DNA of 7,432 nt from Microcoleaceae cyanobacterium UBA11344 (GTDB lineage: Bacteria > Cyanobacteriota > Cyanobacteriia > Cyanobacteriales > Microcoleaceae). Shown here piece after piece: positions 5,228-7,432 of this stretch (its first letter is position 1; each line of letters starts with the position of its first letter). A program made the position numbers and the translations under genes. The stretch lies in contig DMYK01000003.1 of NCBI GenBank assembly GCA_003483675.1, forward strand, positions 4,190 through 11,621. The letters are read 5' to 3'. A model generated the notes under the pieces. That model searched no databases, was not told the DNA's origin, and saw nothing but the letters and a program-made list of their open reading frames with translations.

Positions 5228-7432
5228 CTAGCGGACTGTCAAAGTGTACTGACCTTGTTCGCCTTTTTTATTAGCATTGACCCTCACGACATAGAGGCCG
5301 CTAGTGGCTAAGGTGACGGTGAGGGATGAATTAGTATTCGATCTGCTGATGTCGTCATTTTCTGCTAGCTTTTTTCCATCCGCGCTAAAGAGTGCCACAG
5401 AAGTATCAAAGTTACGGCTTTCTGCGTTAATTGTGACTGATTGACCTGCTCTGCCTTCAAAGGTATGTAGCTCGTACAGACTGCCATCGGAGGGAAGTAC
5501 AGAGGATTTACCGGGTATTAATGAGTAATAAATACTGAGTATGTTGTTAGATATTGGTCGATTTGGCGCATCCCTTTCAAGATTTCTAGCTACTTGAATC
5601 ATCTTTAGAGTATATTGATACTGACCTTTATCTCCTTGTTGCTGAAATAAGTCGGCTGCTTTCTGATAGTCCTGAATTGCAGCTTGGTAAGCTTCTAAGT
5701 CAGCACGGGCATTTCCTCGCAAGAAGTAGGCATTAGCATAGTTAGGATTAATTCGCAAAGCTTGGCTATAATCAGCGATCGCACCTTGGTAGTCTTTTAA
5801 TCCAAAACGAAACATCCCCCGGTTTAAGTAAGCATCAGCAAAGTTAGGATTAATTTGCAAAGCTCGATTGAAATCTGAGATCGTACCTTCCTTGTCTCCT
5901 AATTCTCTACGGGCCGCCGCCCGGTTGTAGTAAGCATCAGCATTGTTAGGATTAATTCGCAAAGCTTGATTGTAATCATCGATCGCACCTTGCTGATCTC
6001 CTAATTCATAACGGGCAGCCCCCCGGTTGTTGTAGACAAGGGCATAGTTAGGATTAATTCGTAAAGCTTGGTTGTAATCGGCGATCGCATCTTGTTTGTT
6101 CCCTAAGTCTTTACGGGTTAGCCCCCGGTTGTTGTAGGCATCAGCTAAGTTAGGATTAATTCGCAAAGCTTGATCGAAATCGGCGATCGCGCCTTGCTTA
6201 TCTCCCAATGCTCTACGGGTATTCCCCCGGTTGCTGTAGACTTCGGCATAGTTAGGATTAATTTTCAGGGCTTGGTTGTAATCGGCGATCGCACCTTGCT
6301 TGTCTCCTAATTCATCACGAGCAACCCCCCGGTTGTTGTAGGCAAGGGCATAGTTAGGATTAATTCGCAAAGCTTGGTTGTAATCGGCGATCGCACCTTG
6401 CTTATCTCCTAATTCATAACGGGCAGCCCCCCGGTTGTTATAAACTTCGGCATCGTTAGGATTAATTTGCAAAGCTTGGTTGTAATCGGCGATCGCACCT
6501 TGCTTGTCTCCTAATTCATCACGAGCAACCCCCCGGTTGTTATAGGCCTTGACAAAGTTAGGATTAATTCGCAAAGCTTGGTTGTAATCGGCGATCGCAC
6601 CCTGCTTGTCTCCTAAATTAGAGTGGGCATTTCCCCGGTTGACGTAGGCATCGGCATAATTAGGATTAAGCTGAATTGCTTGATTGTAAGCCGCTCTAGC
6701 ACCCTGATAATCTCCTTTATTTGACTTTTCCCCACCCTGAATAAAGAAATCATCAGCTTTCGGCCCAGTCGCCACAGGCGCACTCGGAACCTTCACCCCT
6801 AAATCCACTTGAGATGAAGCCAATAATCTCAAACTTGTATTAATCGGAATCCCCAGATTAAAACCAGTCTTAGCAATTTGTATATCCTGATTAATACTGC
6901 TAGATTCCGCCGCCCTCGTATCCGCCCTCCCGTGAATTCCCACCACCTCGCCATTCTCATTCAACACCGGCCCCCCGCTCATTCCCGGCAGCGTATTGTT
7001 ACTATAAACCAACGCATAACCATCTTCTAAAGGTCGAGAAGCATTAGCAGTAATCCGCCCATCGGTGAAATTGTAAATCGAAGTATTAATCGCCGCTGAA
7101 GTCTTCGGAAACCCTGCCACATAAGCAGCTTTCCCTTCCGTCGCCAAATCCGAGTTGCCAATCTTCGCCACGCTGTAGGTTTGACTGCTGGTAAACTCGA
7201 CAACTGCTAAGTCAATATTTGGCAGTTTTTTCACGCTGCTATAATTGAGCAAATAGCGCTGATTATCAGGCGTGACAATCTCATATTTAGCTTGAGGATC
7301 TTTGAAAACGTGACGGGCACTAAGCACCGTGTAAGTGTTGCCATTACGCTTGACAATTACTCCCGAACCTGGCTCTTTACTGTCAATTAATACAGTGATT
7401 GATTTAGCAATTTTGCCAACTTCATCAGCAGA
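5228..7432 (-). CDS. Trypsin-like serine protease with TPR array and PPC domain (5' end outside window)
   Basis: The frame is open to the right edge of the window, so the start codon, and any signal peptide, lie outside; 734 residues are visible. Residues about 1-205 are a trypsin-like (S1, HtrA-like) protease: GSGVIV, catalytic His41 in LSARHVF, Asp74 in NIDLAVVEF and Ser152 in GMSGGPV complete the triad. Residues 226-599 hold about eleven 34-residue TPR units of the type NRG-ARxELGDKQGAIADYNQAL-INPNY, a protein-binding scaffold. Residues about 645-734 are a bacterial pre-peptidase C-terminal (PPC) domain with the motif FDTSVALF and a following NDD. PPC domains are usual in exported proteins, so an extracytoplasmic site is likely. 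The GTG at 7327 sits inside the protease domain, just before the catalytic His, and is not the start. The substrate is unknown. The gene converges on the kinase operon. Confidence 0.93.
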   Translation of the reverse strand, partial: SADEVGKIAKSITVLIDSKEPGSGVIVKRNGNTYTVLSARHVFKDPQAKYEIVTPDNQRYLLNYSSVKKLPNIDLAVVEFTSSQTYSVAKIGNSDLATEGKAAYVAGFPKTSAAINTSIYNFTDGRITANASRPLEDGYALVYSNNTLPGMSGGPVLNENGEVVGIHGRADTRAAESSSINQDIQIAKTGFNLGIPINTSLRLLASSQVDLGVKVPSAPVATGPKADDFFIQGGEKSNKGDYQGARAAYNQAIQLNPNYADAYVNRGNAHSNLGDKQGAIADYNQALRINPNFVKAYNNRGVARDELGDKQGAIADYNQALQINPNDAEVYNNRGAARYELGDKQGAIADYNQALRINPNYALAYNNRGVARDELGDKQGAIADYNQALKINPNYAEVYSNRGNTRRALGDKQGAIADFDQALRINPNLADAYNNRGLTRKDLGNKQDAIADYNQALRINPNYALVYNNRGAARYELGDQQGAIDDYNQALRINPNNADAYYNRAAARRELGDKEGTISDFNRALQINPNFADAYLNRGMFRFGLKDYQGAIADYSQALRINPNYANAYFLRGNARADLEAYQAAIQDYQKAADLFQQQGDKGQYQYTLKMIQVARNLERDAPNRPISNNILSIYYSLIPGKSSVLPSDGSLYELHTFEGRAGQSVTINAESRNFDTSVALFSADGKKLAENDDISRSNTNSSLTVTLATSGLYVVRVNANKKGEQGQYTLTVR
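5636..6757 (-). repeat. Eleven tandem 102-bp repeats encoding TPR units
   Basis: Eleven 102-bp units in phase with the reading frame encode the TPR array of the protease gene. The nine central units (5738-6655) are very alike at DNA level. One 68-bp segment is identical at 6270-6337 and 6474-6541, two units apart. Seven of these nine units carry the HIP1 octamer GCGATCGC at the same place, within the codons for Ala-Ile-Ala: 5775, 6081, 6183, 6285, 6387, 6489 and 6591. The outer units (5636-5737 and 6656-6757) are more divergent. Confidence 0.9.

Noticed and set aside
5738..6655. Regularly spaced repeats that could be read as a CRISPR array
   Set aside because: The period is exactly 102 bp, in frame, with no unique spacers, and the repeats encode TPR motifs.
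7325..7327. GTG as the start codon of the protease gene
   Set aside because: It lies within the protease domain right before the catalytic His. The frame continues open for 35 more codons to the window edge and encodes the conserved GSGVIV strand.

Overview
The window looks like chromosomal DNA of a filamentous cyanobacterium, probably an Oscillatoriales relative such as Microcoleus or Oscillatoria. The evidence is at least eleven copies of the octamer GCGATCGC (HIP1, over-represented in cyanobacteria), protein architectures typical of that group, and small palindromic repeats between genes of kinds common in those genomes. The genus is inference; the phylum is well supported.

Layout. (1) 1-79: a small hairpin repeat and C/T/A-rich short tandem repeats. 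(2) 80-2791, minus: a 903-residue ClC-family chloride protein carrying two CBS domains and two universal-stress-protein (USP) domains in its cytoplasmic tail. The gating glutamate of the family is replaced by glutamine. (3) 2792-3227: a 436-bp divergent intergenic region with a long imperfect palindrome, two shorter inverted repeats and promoter-like elements. (4) 3228-4685, plus: a membrane-anchored Ser/Thr protein kinase with an outward-facing C-terminal domain resembling PsbP/DUF1795. (5) 4710-5030, plus: a 106-residue conserved-looking protein of unknown function, 24 bp behind the kinase. (6) 5031-5227: a convergent intergenic region with a 15-bp perfect inverted repeat that could stop transcription from both sides. 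(7) 5228-7432, minus: a trypsin-like serine protease followed by about eleven TPR repeats and a PPC domain. Its 5' end lies beyond the right edge of the window.

How the genes may work together. The ClC gene and the kinase gene are divergent and share an intergenic region; the kinase and the small ORF may be one transcript; the protease converges on them. All three large genes join sensing or binding modules (CBS/USP, PsbP-like, TPR/PPC) to a catalytic or transport domain. This suggests environmental or stress response, but the sequence does not show that they form one pathway. I see no mobile element, CRISPR array, tRNA or rRNA, and no convincing wholly new system. The best leads are the Glu-to-Gln change in the ClC protein, the kinase with a PsbP-like outer domain, the unpaired small ORF, and the DNA-level homogenised TPR array with in-phase HIP1 sites.
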